From positions 897,501 to 961,500 of the forward strand of contig LVEI03000001.1 in assembly GCA_001595385.3 (NCBI GenBank): a DNA stretch of 64,000 bases, written 5' to 3'. The DNA comes from Deltaproteobacteria bacterium GWC2_55_46 (lineage in GTDB: Bacteria; Desulfobacterota; GWC2-55-46). The notes under the pieces were generated by a model. That model searched no databases, was not told the DNA's origin, and saw only the letters and a program-made list of their open reading frames with translations. Of the stretch, positions 1-9,867 are shown piece by piece. Within the stretch, counting starts at the first letter, position 1, and each line of letters starts with the position of its first letter. A program made the position numbers and the translations under genes.

Positions 1-1010
<1,010 letters not shown>

Positions 1011-1121
1011 CTCACCGTGCCAGCGCACCGCGCCAGGCACGGTCCTGTTTTCAATTCAGTTGATACCTTAATTGGCATGCCTGCCGGATCTTCTCCGGCC
1101 GCAAACCCTCTGCAAGACAGA

Positions 1122-2687
1122 CTACTTCGCGAACTCCACGGCCCTTGATTCCCTTACCACCGTGACCTTTATCTGCCCCGGATAGGTAAGGTCCTTCTCG
1201 ATCTGTCTGGCTATGTCCTTGGAGAGGACCACGGCCCCCTCGTCGCTCACGGCCGTCTCGACTATGACCCTGATCTCCCTGCCGGCCTGAAGGGCATAGG
1301 CCTTCTCGACCCCGCCGAAGCCCTTGGCTATCTTCTCAAGGTCATCGAGCCTGTTAATGTAGCTCTCGAGCATCTCTCTTCTTGCCCCCGGCCTCGCAGC
1401 GGAAAGCGTATCGGCGGCCTGGACCAGTATCCCGAAGATCGACTCCGGCGTGTCGTCGTGGTGCTGCCCTATGGCTGCGACTATCTTAGGCGCCTCGCCG
1501 TACTTCTTGGCCATATCGGCGCCTATAGCGGCGTGCGGCCCTTCTATCTCGTGGTCTACCGCCTTGCCTATGTCGTGGAGGAGCCCGGCCCTCCGGGCTA
1601 TCTTGGTCGGAAGACCCAGCTCGGAGGCCATGACGCCGCATATGAAGGCGACCTCCAGCGAGTGCGAATAGACGTTCTGCGCGTAGCTCGTCCTGAACTT
1701 GAGCCTCCCGATGAGCTTCTGTATCTCCTTGTGTATGCCGTGGAGGCCCGTGTCGAATATCGCCCGCTCGCCGGCCTCCATTATGGCCTGGTTCACCTCG
1801 GTTTCGACCTTCGTGACGATTTCCTCTATCCTCGACGGGTGTATCCTGCCGTCGGTTATGAGGCGCTCCAGCGAGAGTTTTGCGATCTCTCTCCTCACCG
1901 GGTTGTGCCCGGAGAGTATCACCGCCTCAGGGGTGTCGTCGATTATGATGTCTATGCCTGTTGCGGCCTCGATGGCGCGGATGTTCCGTCCTTCCCTGCC
2001 TATGATCCGGCCCTTCATCTCGTCGTTGGGGAGGTTCACGACGGAGACGGTCCTTTCCGCCACGTACTCGCCTGAGTACCTCTGTATGGCCAGCGCGATT
2101 ATATCCTTCGCCTTCTTGTCGGCCTCGGCCTTGCTCTCATCCTCTATGCGCTTTATGAGTTTGGCGCCCTCGTGCTTGGCCTCGTTCTCCATGTTCTCAA
2201 GGAGCATCCGCTTGGCTTCCTCGGCGGAGATGCCGGCAAGCCCCTCAAGCCTGGCCTTCTGCTCGGCTATTACGCCTTCGACCTCTGTCTCCATGTCCTT
2301 GAGCTTCTTTTCCTGTGTGGCGACCGTCTTCTCCCTCTTCTGGAAGTCGGCGTCCTTGCGGTCCATCGCCTCAGACTTCTTATCCAGGTTCTCTTCCTTC
2401 TGCTGCACCCTCCTCTCAAGGGACTGCAGCTCTTTTCTCCTCTCCCTGGTCTCCTTTTCGAACTCGTTCTTGCCCTCGAAGATCATGTCCTTGGCTTCGA
2501 GCTCGGCAGCCTTTTTTACGTTCTCGGCCTCTTTCGTTGCGTCAGCCACGATAGAGTCGGCCGTCTTTCTGCCGGAGTGCAGGTTGCCCTCATCTATCTT
2601 CTTCCTTGTGACGAACCCGATCCCGACCCCTATGATAATCGCAAAGACCGCTATTCCAGCAACGATGATGATGGTTGATAATTCCAT
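1122..2687 (-). CDS. rny: Ribonuclease Y
   Basis: A 521-residue membrane-anchored endoribonuclease that initiates mRNA decay. The domain order is canonical: one N-terminal transmembrane helix (about residues 5-26), a long charged coiled coil (about 35-205), a KH RNA-binding domain with [15 protein letters not shown], then an HD domain with [10 protein letters not shown] and [12 protein letters not shown] supplying the metal ligands. Length matches the family (about 520). The start ATG at 2685-2687 is followed at once by the hydrophobic anchor. It is followed by ymdB on the same strand. Nothing is missing. Confidence 0.97.
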   Translation of the reverse strand: MELSTIIIVAGIAVFAIIIGVGIGFVTRKKIDEGNLHSGRKTADSIVADATKEAENVKKAAELEAKDMIFEGKNEFEKETRERRKELQSLERRVQQKEENLDKKSEAMDRKDADFQKREKTVATQEKKLKDMETEVEGVIAEQKARLEGLAGISAEEAKRMLLENMENEAKHEGAKLIKRIEDESKAEADKKAKDIIALAIQRYSGEYVAERTVSVVNLPNDEMKGRIIGREGRNIRAIEAATGIDIIIDDTPEAVILSGHNPVRREIAKLSLERLITDGRIHPSRIEEIVTKVETEVNQAIMEAGERAIFDTGLHGIHKEIQKLIGRLKFRTSYAQNVYSHSLEVAFICGVMASELGLPTKIARRAGLLHDIGKAVDHEIEGPHAAIGADMAKKYGEAPKIVAAIGQHHDDTPESIFGILVQAADTLSAARPGARREMLESYINRLDDLEKIAKGFGGVEKAYALQAGREIRVIVETAVSDEGAVVLSKDIARQIEKDLTYPGQIKVTVVRESRAVEFAK

Positions 2688-2741
2688 AACCGGATGTGCC
2701 CCTTTCTGCCGTGTATTTAATAGGGGGGGCTAACGACGCCC

Positions 2742-3356
2742 TCAGACGCCGGATCCTCCCCTTTGCGTCCCCTCATGCGCCCCTGTCAACACGACTCGCT
2801 TCTCCGTTACGATAGCCGAGACCGTTACGTCGTGGGGCTCAAGGGGGATTTTTGTTTTAAGAACCTGAAACTCGTAAGCCAGCGCCACTATGGAGCACTT
2901 TGCGGAACCGAGTGCCGCGTCATAGTAGCCCTTGCCGAAACCGATCCTGCCTCCGCGCTCGTCAAATGCGACTCCCGGCACCACTATGAGGTCAAACGCC
3001 TCCGCCCCGACTGCCGCGGTCCCATCCAGCGGCTCGCGGACCTCGTAGGCGCCTGGCTCCATCTCATCGAGCGAGCGGACCCTGAAGAACTTAAGGGCTC
3101 GCCCGTTGCCTGCCGCCACCCTCGGATAGTAGACCTCTTTGCCGGAGCCGATGGCGGCCCTGAAGACCTCGTCGGTGAGGACTTCATTCCCAAAGCTGTA
3201 GTACAGGGCCAGCTTCGCCGAATCCCTGAAAAAATGAGAGTCTATGAGCCTTTGCTGGACCTTGAGGCTCAAGGCATAGACATCCTCGAACGAAAGTTCC
3301 CTTCTCGTCTCGAGAAGTTCGCCTCTCAGGGACTCTTTTTTGGCAAACCTCATCAT
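2742..3356 (-). CDS. fau: 5-formyltetrahydrofolate cyclo-ligase
   Basis: A 204-residue enzyme converting 5-formyl-THF to 5,10-methenyl-THF with ATP, in cytoplasmic one-carbon metabolism. Diagnostic features are the ATP-site start KKESLRGELL, the VPGVAFDERGGRIGFGKGYYD block (substrate and Mg-ATP site) and EPHDVTVSAIVTE near the end. Two adjacent ATGs (3356 and 3353) are possible starts; AAAGG lies just upstream. The gene follows 6S RNA and zapA in the same direction, the conserved zapA-ssrS-ygfA order known from gammaproteobacteria and others, which supports the 6S call. The C-terminal ~15 residues are Gly/Thr-rich and not conserved. Confidence 0.93.
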   Translation of the reverse strand: MMRFAKKESLRGELLETRRELSFEDVYALSLKVQQRLIDSHFFRDSAKLALYYSFGNEVLTDEVFRAAIGSGKEVYYPRVAAGNGRALKFFRVRSLDEMEPGAYEVREPLDGTAAVGAEAFDLIVVPGVAFDERGGRIGFGKGYYDAALGSAKCSIVALAYEFQVLKTKIPLEPHDVTVSAIVTEKRVVLTGAHEGTQRGGSGV

Positions 3357-3549
3357 TTACCTTTGGAAGGAAGGGGTGGACAGAGCTTGGGTGAGACTGA
3401 AGAAATGACAGAAAAGCGTGCGTCCCGGCTGGCGCGGGGTCCTGGGTACTCTATTTCCTCACATCAATCGGTTTTATCATTGGGAAACACGTTATTTAAA
3501 AACGAGGTATCTGAATCGGCCTTTAACCAGGTTATCTGCCCCAGCGCTT

Positions 3550-3731
3550 TTTATACATCCCCCCGCGCAAGCCGTGTCGATTGTTATTTGAACCTGCCAT
3601 GCAGGTGGGCGCCCTGTGGAAGCTTTCGGCTTTCCCTCAAGGGGACATGCCGGCCGCAGCCAGGGGAGGCTCCCTTATTCAGAGTATTGGTTCGAAATAC
3701 ACTGACCGATCACAAACCTGGCAGGGGGAAA
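3550..3731 (-). ncRNA. ssrS: 6S RNA (SsrS)
   Basis: The gene-free stretch between zapA and the 5-FCL gene reads on the minus strand as a ~182-nt RNA with 6S hallmarks. The outer ends can pair (UCCCCC near 3725-3730 with GGGGGA near 3558-3564, extended by UGC/GCG). Blocks typical of 6S follow in order: GAACCAAUACUCU, AAGGGAGCCUCCCC, GGCAUGUCCCCUUGAG, CACAGGGCGCCCACCUGC, and the hairpin ACCUGCAUGGCAGGU followed by UCAAAUAACAAUCGACACGG. 6S RNA mimics an open promoter and binds sigma-70 RNA polymerase in stationary phase. Its position between zapA and 5-FCL is the classical one. Exact ends are estimated to within a few bases. Confidence 0.9.
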
Positions 3732-3733
3732 GG

Positions 3734-4006
3734 CTAACTTACCAGCCTTCTGTCTATCTCATGAGCAAGCTCTTCGGATTTCCTTCCCAGCCTTTCGAGT
3801 ATCTCCTTTGTCTTGATGACCTCGCCGGTGATATTGAGCGCGGCTAATAAAGCCAGGTCCAGGGTAGATACCGCCTTTGTGCTCTCCTTTACCTCCTCTA
3901 TCTTAGTGTTAAGGTAATCTTCGACAGCGCGTATGTACTCTTCGCCCTCATCACTTTTGACAAGAAGCTTGTGGCCGAATATCCTGAGCTCAGCTACCTT
4001 CTTCAA
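3734..4006 (-). CDS. zapA: Cell division protein ZapA
   Basis: A 90-residue ZapA-family protein, which bundles FtsZ protofilaments at the division ring. The N-terminal globular part (VAELRIFGHKLLVKSDEGEEYI) is the ZapA beta-beta-alpha unit, followed by a long C-terminal helix (TLDLALLAALNITGE onward) that forms the antiparallel coiled-coil tetramer. Length is usual. It lies 7 bp downstream of the zapB-like gene and just upstream of 6S RNA, so one transcript probably yields all three products. Confidence 0.92.
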   Translation of the reverse strand: MKKVAELRIFGHKLLVKSDEGEEYIRAVEDYLNTKIEEVKESTKAVSTLDLALLAALNITGEVIKTKEILERLGRKSEELAHEIDRRLVS

Positions 4007-4013
4007 ACGAGCC

Positions 4014-4244
4014 TCACGCGCCCTGTATCAGGGACTCCATCCTGGCAAGGAGACCGTCGACCTTTTCCCTGACCTGGTCCCGCTCTCCTTCAAGCCTTTT
4101 GAGCTTCTCTTTTAACCCTGCAATTTCAAGGTCTTTTGAGCTAACTGCCTCTTTAAACCCCTCTTTTTCAGCTGAAAGCGTCTCGTAGGCGGCCAGAAGG
4201 CGTGTCATTCCCTCTTCCAGCCTCTCAAATCTATCCAGGGCCAT
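4014..4244 (-). CDS. Short coiled-coil protein, ZapB-like
   Basis: A 76-residue, entirely helical, highly charged protein with leucine heptads from about residue 5 to 70, no signal peptide and no Cys. Size, composition and location directly upstream of zapA (7 bp) point to a ZapB-like division-ring partner of ZapA. Coiled coils are easily mistaken for one another, so the function rests mainly on context. Start ATG at 4242-4244 lies behind GGAGGATTTTTA, a good ribosome binding site. Confidence 0.75.
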   Translation of the reverse strand: MALDRFERLEEGMTRLLAAYETLSAEKEGFKEAVSSKDLEIAGLKEKLKRLEGERDQVREKVDGLLARMESLIQGA

Positions 4245-4322
4245 TAAAAATCCTCCAATACTGTTATATATTACTTTTTTAAACCCCTCAAGTCAAGGGT
4301 TATGACCTTTGGCCAAAAGAGC

Positions 4323-4361
4323 AAAAAAAATCCCTGTCCGGTACAACCGGACAGGGATTTT
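4323..4361 (-). terminator. Rho-independent terminator after the glutamate synthase operon
   Basis: A perfect 16-bp inverted repeat (arms 4327-4342 and 4346-4361, core TCCCTGTCCGGT / ACCGGACAGGGA) with a 3-nt ACA loop. On the minus strand it is followed by eight T residues (4323-4330). It lies 12 bp after the gltB3 stop and separates that operon from the zapB-like/zapA unit. Confidence 0.92.
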
Positions 4362-4372
4362 CCAGGTCTATT

Positions 4373-5104
4373 TTAATAGGCGTAAAGGTTGCCGTAAGGC
4401 CTTGCCGATACCGGGATGAGCTTTTTAAAGCCCTTTTTCATGATATCCTCGAGCTTAAGCCCAAGGTCGGCGCAATAATCGGCAAGGGCCTCTTTAAGAA
4501 CCTTGATATCATCCTCGTCAGGCTCCATGATGCCCACCTCTGCCCCGCAGAACTCCTTTTCCACCTCTCCCCTTATGAATATGGTCCCGCCGTGCATGCC
4601 GGTGCCGAGGTAGTCCCCTACGATGGGGCCGTCATTGCCGAGCCCAAGCAGCACGAGAAGGCCTCCGGCCATGTACTCCCCGAAGAAATCCCCGGCTGTG
4701 CCGCCGACTATTATCGTGGGCGCCTGCTTTTTATTGCCCTTCATATGGATGCCGACCCTGTAGCCTACGTCGCCCCGGATGTGGAGCTTGCCGCCCCTCA
4801 TGCCGTAGCCGAGCACGTCGCCGGCGTTGCCCTCGACGATGACCTTGCCGCTGTTCATGGTATTGCCTATATTGTCCTGGGCGTTCGACTTGATCCTTAT
4901 CGTGGGGCCGTCCATGAAGGCCGCCAGGTCGTTGCCGGGCACGCCCTCGACCGTGATCGAGGCATTGCCGCGAAGCCCATCGCCTATGTAGTACTGGCCG
5001 TTCACGTTCTTGAGGACTATATCCTTCTCGCCCTTCTCTACAGCCTCGCGCACCTTCTTGTTAAGGTCGCGGTAATATGTCCCTGCAGCGTTGATCTCTA
5101 CCAT
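4373..5104 (-). CDS. Glutamate synthase, GXGXG domain subunit (GltB3)
   Basis: A 243-residue stand-alone version of the C-terminal beta-helix domain of the glutamate synthase large subunit. Repeated G-x-x-G-x-G turns (GNAGDVLGYGMRGGKLHIRG, VGGTAGDFFGEYMAGG, GDYLGTGMHGGTIFIRG) define the right-handed helix. In the one-chain enzyme this domain is structural and holds the amidotransferase and FMN domains together. As a separate gene it is the archaeal-type split GOGAT arrangement. It is last in the operon, 37 bp after the FMN subunit and directly before a strong terminator. Confidence 0.92.
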   Translation of the reverse strand: MVEINAAGTYYRDLNKKVREAVEKGEKDIVLKNVNGQYYIGDGLRGNASITVEGVPGNDLAAFMDGPTIRIKSNAQDNIGNTMNSGKVIVEGNAGDVLGYGMRGGKLHIRGDVGYRVGIHMKGNKKQAPTIIVGGTAGDFFGEYMAGGLLVLLGLGNDGPIVGDYLGTGMHGGTIFIRGEVEKEFCGAEVGIMEPDEDDIKVLKEALADYCADLGLKLEDIMKKGFKKLIPVSARPYGNLYAY

Positions 5105-5141
5105 CTCTTTATATCCCTCTCAAGTTCTCGGTTACCGTCTT

Positions 5142-6650
5142 CTATCTGCCAGCTGGCTTCACGCCGAGTATGTCGAGCGTGAATGTGTCGAGGCCAACGC
5201 CGCGGAGCCTTTCGCGGTTGCCCCTCAGGCTTTCTATCGAGTTTATGCCGAGGGCGCCGAGGATCTCTTTCAGCTCATGGGTCCATGCGTGTATGAGGTT
5301 GATGAGCCGTTCGGAGTAGACCTCCGGGTCGAGCCTGGCCGTAAGCTCCGGCCTCTGGCTGGTGATGCCCCAGGAGCAGTTCCCGGTGTAGCACTTGCCG
5401 CATGTGGTGCAGCCCATCGTTATGAGGGCGGCTGTGGCGATGCCGACGGCGTCGGCGCCGAGCGCTATGGCCTTTGCCGCGTCAGCGCTGGACCTGATGC
5501 CTCCGGCGGCGATGATGGAGGCCTCGTTCCTTATGCCCTCCTGCCTGAGCCTGTCGTCTACGGCGGCTATCGCGTGCTCAATGGGTATGCCGAGGTGGTC
5601 CCGTATTATCGAAGGCGCCGCGCCCGTGCCGCCCCTGAAGCCGTCTATATAGACGATGTCCGCGCCGGCCCTTACGATGCCGGAGGCTATGGCCGCAACG
5701 TTATGCACGGCGGCGATCTTAACCGAGACAGGCTTGTAGTTGGTCGCCTCTTTTATGGCGTAGATGAGCTGCCTTAAGTCCTCGATCGAGTAGATATCGT
5801 GCTGCGGCGCGGGAGAAAGGGCGTCGGTCCCGACCGGTATCATCCTAGTCCTTGCGACTTCAAGCGGTATCTTCTCTCCGGGCAGATGGCCGCCTATGCC
5901 GGGCTTCGCGCCCTGGCCTATCTTTATCTCGACCGCTACTCCTGCGTTCAGGTAGTCAGGGTTCACGCCGAACCTTCCGGAGGCGACCTGGACGATTATG
6001 TTGTCCTTATAGGGGATGAGGTCCTCGTGGAGGCCGCCCTCGCCCGTGTTCATGACTATGCCGCAGGCCTTGGCCGCCGTCGCGAGCACCTTTTGCGCGT
6101 TAAGGCTGATAGAACCGAAGGACATCGGAGAAAAGATTATCGGCACGTCGAGCTTTATCTGCGGGGGCATCGGCTCGGCGAGCTTGAGCTTGCCGTCCTT
6201 TGCCTTCTCGATCTTAACGCTCGACGGCTTCTTGCCGAGGTAGGTCCGGAGCTCCATCGGCTCCCTCAGGGGGTCGATGGAAGGGTTCGTTACCTGGCAG
6301 GCGTCTATAAGGAGGTTGTCGAAAAGTATCGTATACGGCATGTCGCTGCCCATGCCGGTAAGCGGTATGCCGCCTGTCTCGGCCTGCTTCTTTATGTTCC
6401 GTATATTATTGAAGCTCCAATAGGCGTTCTGCTTGAACTTGGTCGGGTTCTCCAGTATCTGTATCGCCTCTTCGGGGCAGTAATGGTAGCACCTCAGGCA
6501 TCTCACGCATTTAAAGGTGTCTATGAGTATACTTTCACCGCCCCAGGAGTAGACCCCCCAGCCGCAGTTCTGGATGCACCTTTTGCACCGAATGCACTTT
6601 ACCTTGTCTATTGTCGCCAGATACTCAGGTGGCGCAAGGCTCTTGAACAT
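5142..6650 (-). CDS. Glutamate synthase, FMN/Fe-S subunit with N-terminal ferredoxin domain (GltB2)
   Basis: A 502-residue subunit that makes glutamate from 2-oxoglutarate and channelled ammonia. The N-terminus holds two 4Fe-4S motifs (CIRCKRCIQNC near 18-28, CVRCLRCYHYCP near 48-59), then the FMN-binding TIM barrel with PMSFGSISLNAQ, GTGAAPS and AAGGIRSSADAAKAIALGADAV. A cysteine cluster CTTCGKCYTGNC near residue 415 binds the enzyme Fe-S centre. No NAD(P)H-binding subunit is adjacent, so ferredoxin or the HdrBC-like pair encoded just upstream is the probable electron donor (inference). Ribosome site AGAGGAAA precedes the ATG. Confidence 0.94.
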   Translation of the reverse strand: MFKSLAPPEYLATIDKVKCIRCKRCIQNCGWGVYSWGGESILIDTFKCVRCLRCYHYCPEEAIQILENPTKFKQNAYWSFNNIRNIKKQAETGGIPLTGMGSDMPYTILFDNLLIDACQVTNPSIDPLREPMELRTYLGKKPSSVKIEKAKDGKLKLAEPMPPQIKLDVPIIFSPMSFGSISLNAQKVLATAAKACGIVMNTGEGGLHEDLIPYKDNIIVQVASGRFGVNPDYLNAGVAVEIKIGQGAKPGIGGHLPGEKIPLEVARTRMIPVGTDALSPAPQHDIYSIEDLRQLIYAIKEATNYKPVSVKIAAVHNVAAIASGIVRAGADIVYIDGFRGGTGAAPSIIRDHLGIPIEHAIAAVDDRLRQEGIRNEASIIAAGGIRSSADAAKAIALGADAVGIATAALITMGCTTCGKCYTGNCSWGITSQRPELTARLDPEVYSERLINLIHAWTHELKEILGALGINSIESLRGNRERLRGVGLDTFTLDILGVKPAGR

Positions 6651-6715
6651 TTTCCTCTATTCCTCCGTCTACGCCGCCAGGTTCAAGCGGCGCGCCTTCT
6701 TTTTTTATTCAACCT

Positions 6716-7792
6716 TCAGTCTTCCAGGTCGACTATGACCGGGTCTCCGGCCTTTGGCGCCCAGACCTTGTCCGGCGCCGGGCATATCGCCCTTATGGCC
6801 GACTCCTCCGAGGCCATGTAGGTCACGTCGTCCTTTATCGCCGCCACAAGGGGACGGAGCTTTATCCTGTCGTTTATCCCGACAAGGCCGTTGCTGTGGC
6901 CGAAGAGTATCGAGAACGGGCCGTTAAGGAGCGCGCTCCCGTAAGTGAGCCTCAGCGCGGTAAGCGCCTCTTTCTCCGCCTGGTCCATCCCGTCTATCTT
7001 CTTCCAGAACGGGGCGGCCAGCGCCGCGCAGGCAACCGGGATGGAAAGCCCGTGCCTCCTGATAAGCAGGTCGAGCAGATAGGCCGCGACCTCGGTATCC
7101 GTAAGGAGAGTCAGCTTGTAGCCGTACATCTCGAGATACCTCTTGTTGATGCCATAAGATGATATCTCGCCGTTATGGACTATCGACCAGTCAAGGAGGG
7201 TAAAGGGGTGCGCCCCTCCCCACCAGCCCGGCGTGTTCGTCGGGAACCTCGTATGGGCTGTCCAGATGTAGCCTTCGTACTCCTCTATCTTGAAGAACTC
7301 CGCTATATCGCACGGGTTGCCGACGCCCTTGAAGGCGCCCATGTTCTTGCCTGAGCTGAATATGTACGCGCCGTCGATCTCGGAGTTTACCTTCATGACG
7401 GTCGAGACCACGAAGTCGGACTCCTTGGCGTCACCCACGATCTTCTCCTTCAAGGGAGAGACGAAGTACCTTACCAGCAGCGGGCTTATGGGTATGGCCT
7501 TCACGGGCCTTGTGGGTATCTCCTCTATCTTCTCTATATGGTAGCTGCCCTTGAGGAACTCCTCCACGGTCCACCTGACCGAGGGCTCGTCGAACATTAT
7601 ATGGAAGGCGTAGAAGTCCTTGAACTCGGGGTATATGCCGTAGGCGGCGTACCCGGCCCCAAGGCCGTTGCCCCTGTCGTTCATGAGGCAAAGCGATTTG
7701 ACTATGTGGCTGCCGCTGAGCCTCCTCCTCTTCCTGCTTATAAGGCCGGTAAGCCCGCAGCCAGATATGTCCTTCTGGTAGTTATGGTTCAC
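6716..7792 (-). CDS. Glutamate synthase, glutamine amidotransferase subunit (GltB1)
   Basis: A 358-residue class II (Ntn) amidotransferase that releases ammonia from glutamine. The nucleophile is the Cys of SGCGLTGLI about 13 residues in, so a short propeptide must be cleaved. Further Ntn motifs are [28 protein letters not shown] and [12 protein letters not shown] choose GTG at 7792, behind GGAGAAGGTGAAGCT; the longer open frame to 8071 overlaps the HdrC-like gene and encodes Arg-rich nonsense. With GltB2 and GltB3 it completes the three-gene archaeal-type enzyme. Confidence 0.92.
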   Translation of the reverse strand: MNHNYQKDISGCGLTGLISRKRRRLSGSHIVKSLCLMNDRGNGLGAGYAAYGIYPEFKDFYAFHIMFDEPSVRWTVEEFLKGSYHIEKIEEIPTRPVKAIPISPLLVRYFVSPLKEKIVGDAKESDFVVSTVMKVNSEIDGAYIFSSGKNMGAFKGVGNPCDIAEFFKIEEYEGYIWTAHTRFPTNTPGWWGGAHPFTLLDWSIVHNGEISSYGINKRYLEMYGYKLTLLTDTEVAAYLLDLLIRRHGLSIPVACAALAAPFWKKIDGMDQAEKEALTALRLTYGSALLNGPFSILFGHSNGLVGINDRIKLRPLVAAIKDDVTYMASEESAIRAICPAPDKVWAPKAGDPVIVDLED

Positions 7793-7815
7793 AGCTTCAC
7801 CTTCTCCAAGTAATT

Positions 7816-8274
7816 TTACTTCTTTGTTTCGCCTGAGCCGGCGCGCCTGTCCTGCATGAGCGCATAGAGCTTCCTGAACTCTTCCGCCCCTGAAGCCTTC
7901 GGCTCCGGAAGGCCAAGCTTTTTCCTCGCCGGCAGGGAAGGCTCTCCAAGCCTGCTCGTCTTGACGAACATATCCCAGCCCCTCTTTACCTGCGGCGGGT
8001 GCATGCCCTTCCTCGCCGCGATGTTCCTCAGGGCGGCCATGGCGTTCTCGAACCCGTAATGCTGGTAGCACATCTCAAGGCAGTAGTGGCACTCAAGGCA
8101 CTCCCATATATGGCGGGAAGAGAGCCACTTTTCGTGTTCGCCCTTGAGTATGTCCTGGATGACGGCCCTGGGGTCGTACCCGGGTATGTGCATGCATGAA
8201 GGGCATATGGAGTAGCAGCCCCCGCACTTCGAGCACATCTCAAGGAGCTTGAAATCAAGTGTGGCTTCGAACAT
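7816..8274 (-). CDS. HdrC-like 4Fe-4S protein
   Basis: A 152-residue iron-sulfur protein with two cluster motifs: [12 protein letters not shown] near residue 15 and [11 protein letters not shown] near 64. This is the fold of heterodisulfide reductase subunit C and related electron-transfer subunits. No membrane segment is seen, so it should be cytoplasmic. It lies 17 bp after the HdrB-like gene and 23 bp before GltB1, so the two Hdr-like proteins and glutamate synthase share one transcript. They probably pass electrons to the synthase or couple it to another donor; the partner is unknown. Confidence 0.85.
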   Translation of the reverse strand: MFEATLDFKLLEMCSKCGGCYSICPSCMHIPGYDPRAVIQDILKGEHEKWLSSRHIWECLECHYCLEMCYQHYGFENAMAALRNIAARKGMHPPQVKRGWDMFVKTSRLGEPSLPARKKLGLPEPKASGAEEFRKLYALMQDRRAGSGETKK

Positions 8275-8291
8275 GGCGGTCCTTGTCTCCC

Positions 8292-9239
8292 TTAGCCCAG
8301 GGCGTTAGGGCCTGTAAGCCCGGCCTCTATGCCCTCTGACGGGGCCGGCTTCTTTGAAAGCGCCTCCCACCTGGCGATAAAGGGGCTGCAGTCGACCCTG
8401 TGGCTGTTGATACCGAGCTCTTCGGCGCTGTAGCCCAGGGCAAGGCCAAGGAGCTCTGTGAAATATATTACGGGGATCCCGAACTTCTCCCCTTCCTTTT
8501 CCATGAGGAACTGGTTGTTGTCGAACTGAAGGAAACAGGACGGGCAGCAAAGGACGAGCGCGTCAGCGCCTATGGCCTTAAGCTCACGGAGCTTTACCCT
8601 TGCGAAATCCAGCGCCCTGTCGTGCTCGTCGACCCTGTCGAGCCCCTGTCCGCAGCACATGAGCTTGCTCATGTGCTGGAGGCTTTCCGCGCCGAGGCCC
8701 CTTATGAGGTTGTCGAACTTCTTCGGGTTGAGCGGGTCGTCGTTATTAAGGGCGTGCGAGGGCCTTATCATGTGGCAGCCGTAGTGGAGCGCTATCCGCA
8801 TTCCTGTAAAGTCCCTCTTTATCTTCTGCCTTATCTTATGGATGCCCACCGCGTCGTGGAAGAACGGGACCAGGTGCTGCAGCCTTGAAGCCCCCTTGAA
8901 CTCGCGCCCCACCTCTTTCAGAAGGCTATTCACCTCGGCCTTCTCCCTGGGGTTCGCGTTTAGCTCGCCCTTTACGGTGGCAAGGTTGGAAACACAGCCC
9001 GTACACGGGCTTACGAGGTCGATGTCAAGCTCGTCCACGACAGCGACGTTCCTCGCGGCCGTCAGCACGAAGGCCCCGTGGTCTATGTTGTTTACGAGCG
9101 ACTTCTCAGGACAGCACGTGAACCCGTCTACGTCCCTGTACGGAAGCTGGAAGCTATCCAGGACCAGGCGGGTCGATTTCTCAATGAACGGGAAACGGGT
9201 CTGTATGGTGCAGCCCCAGAATACGGCAAACTCTCTCAT
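8292..9239 (-). CDS. HdrB-like CCG-domain protein
   Basis: A 315-residue protein with two cysteine-rich CCG domains, as in heterodisulfide reductase subunit B. The N-terminal half has CTIQTRFPF, a CCPEKS motif and CTGCVSN. The C-terminal half has YGCHMIRPS, then MCCGQG and LCCPSCFLQFD, the ligands of the non-cubane cluster in HdrB. Methanogen HdrB reduces a disulfide; here no methanogenesis is implied and the true substrate is unknown. It is the first gene of the operon that continues with HdrC-like and GltB1-B2-B3. A GC palindrome (9252-9268) lies in the leader. Confidence 0.85.
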   Translation of the reverse strand: MREFAVFWGCTIQTRFPFIEKSTRLVLDSFQLPYRDVDGFTCCPEKSLVNNIDHGAFVLTAARNVAVVDELDIDLVSPCTGCVSNLATVKGELNANPREKAEVNSLLKEVGREFKGASRLQHLVPFFHDAVGIHKIRQKIKRDFTGMRIALHYGCHMIRPSHALNNDDPLNPKKFDNLIRGLGAESLQHMSKLMCCGQGLDRVDEHDRALDFARVKLRELKAIGADALVLCCPSCFLQFDNNQFLMEKEGEKFGIPVIYFTELLGLALGYSAEELGINSHRVDCSPFIARWEALSKKPAPSEGIEAGLTGPNALG

Positions 9240-9300
9240 CGAACGGGCCTTCCGCCGCCTTAAAGCGGCAATCAGAAACTCACAGGGAAAGATACAAACA

Positions 9301-9330
9301 GAAAAAATAACCCCGCTCTACTACCGGGGT
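9301..9330 (-). terminator. Probable terminator after the ferredoxin gene
   Basis: On the minus strand, ACCCCG and CGGGGT arms (9311-9315 and 9325-9330) enclose a 9-nt loop and are followed by TATTTTTTC. It lies between the ferredoxin stop and the hdrB-like start, suggesting that the ferredoxin is transcribed separately. The stem is short. Confidence 0.55.
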
Positions 9331-9455
9331 CTCAAGAGTCCAGAGCATGCGCCGCCCTGCCTTCAGCGGCAGGGGCAGGCTACATGATCAGAATCAAACA
9401 CTATACGGCTGCCAACCGATGTAACAGCGGACCCCCATGGGTCCTGCCGCGAACA

Positions 9456-9644
<189 letters not shown>

Positions 9645-9705
9645 CTATCACCACCCTTTCCGGATTTTTTTGGTTTAAAAGAAGCGGATAGAACTCCATT
9701 CTTAT

Positions 9706-9718
9706 GTATACAGTATAC
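9706..9718. promoter_or_regulatory. AT-rich near-palindrome in the ferredoxin leader
   Basis: GTATACAGTATAC consists of two GTATAC half-sites one base apart, 65 bp upstream of the ferredoxin start, in an unusually AT-rich stretch (9655-9765). It may be a -10 region or an operator. No well-spaced -35 is visible. Confidence 0.3.
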
Positions 9719-9867
9719 TAACCCACAAAAAAATGAAATACAAGATTTTTTTGAAAGAGCCTATTGATGCTCTTATACCATTTCCCGGGCCGGTTTATGA
9801 TGATAAATATCCATATTTCACCACAACATATGGAAAATCCAGCCTGAAAGGCTACTTACGCCTGCCC

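Noticed and set aside
1699-2733. Long plus-strand open frame opposite rny (344 codons)
   Set aside because: Antisense shadow of rny; Ser/Ala-rich product without family features, created by the codon bias of the real gene.
7793-8071. Upstream extension of GltB1 to 8071
   Set aside because: Overlaps the HdrC-like gene in another frame and encodes Arg/Gly-rich sequence unlike any amidotransferase.
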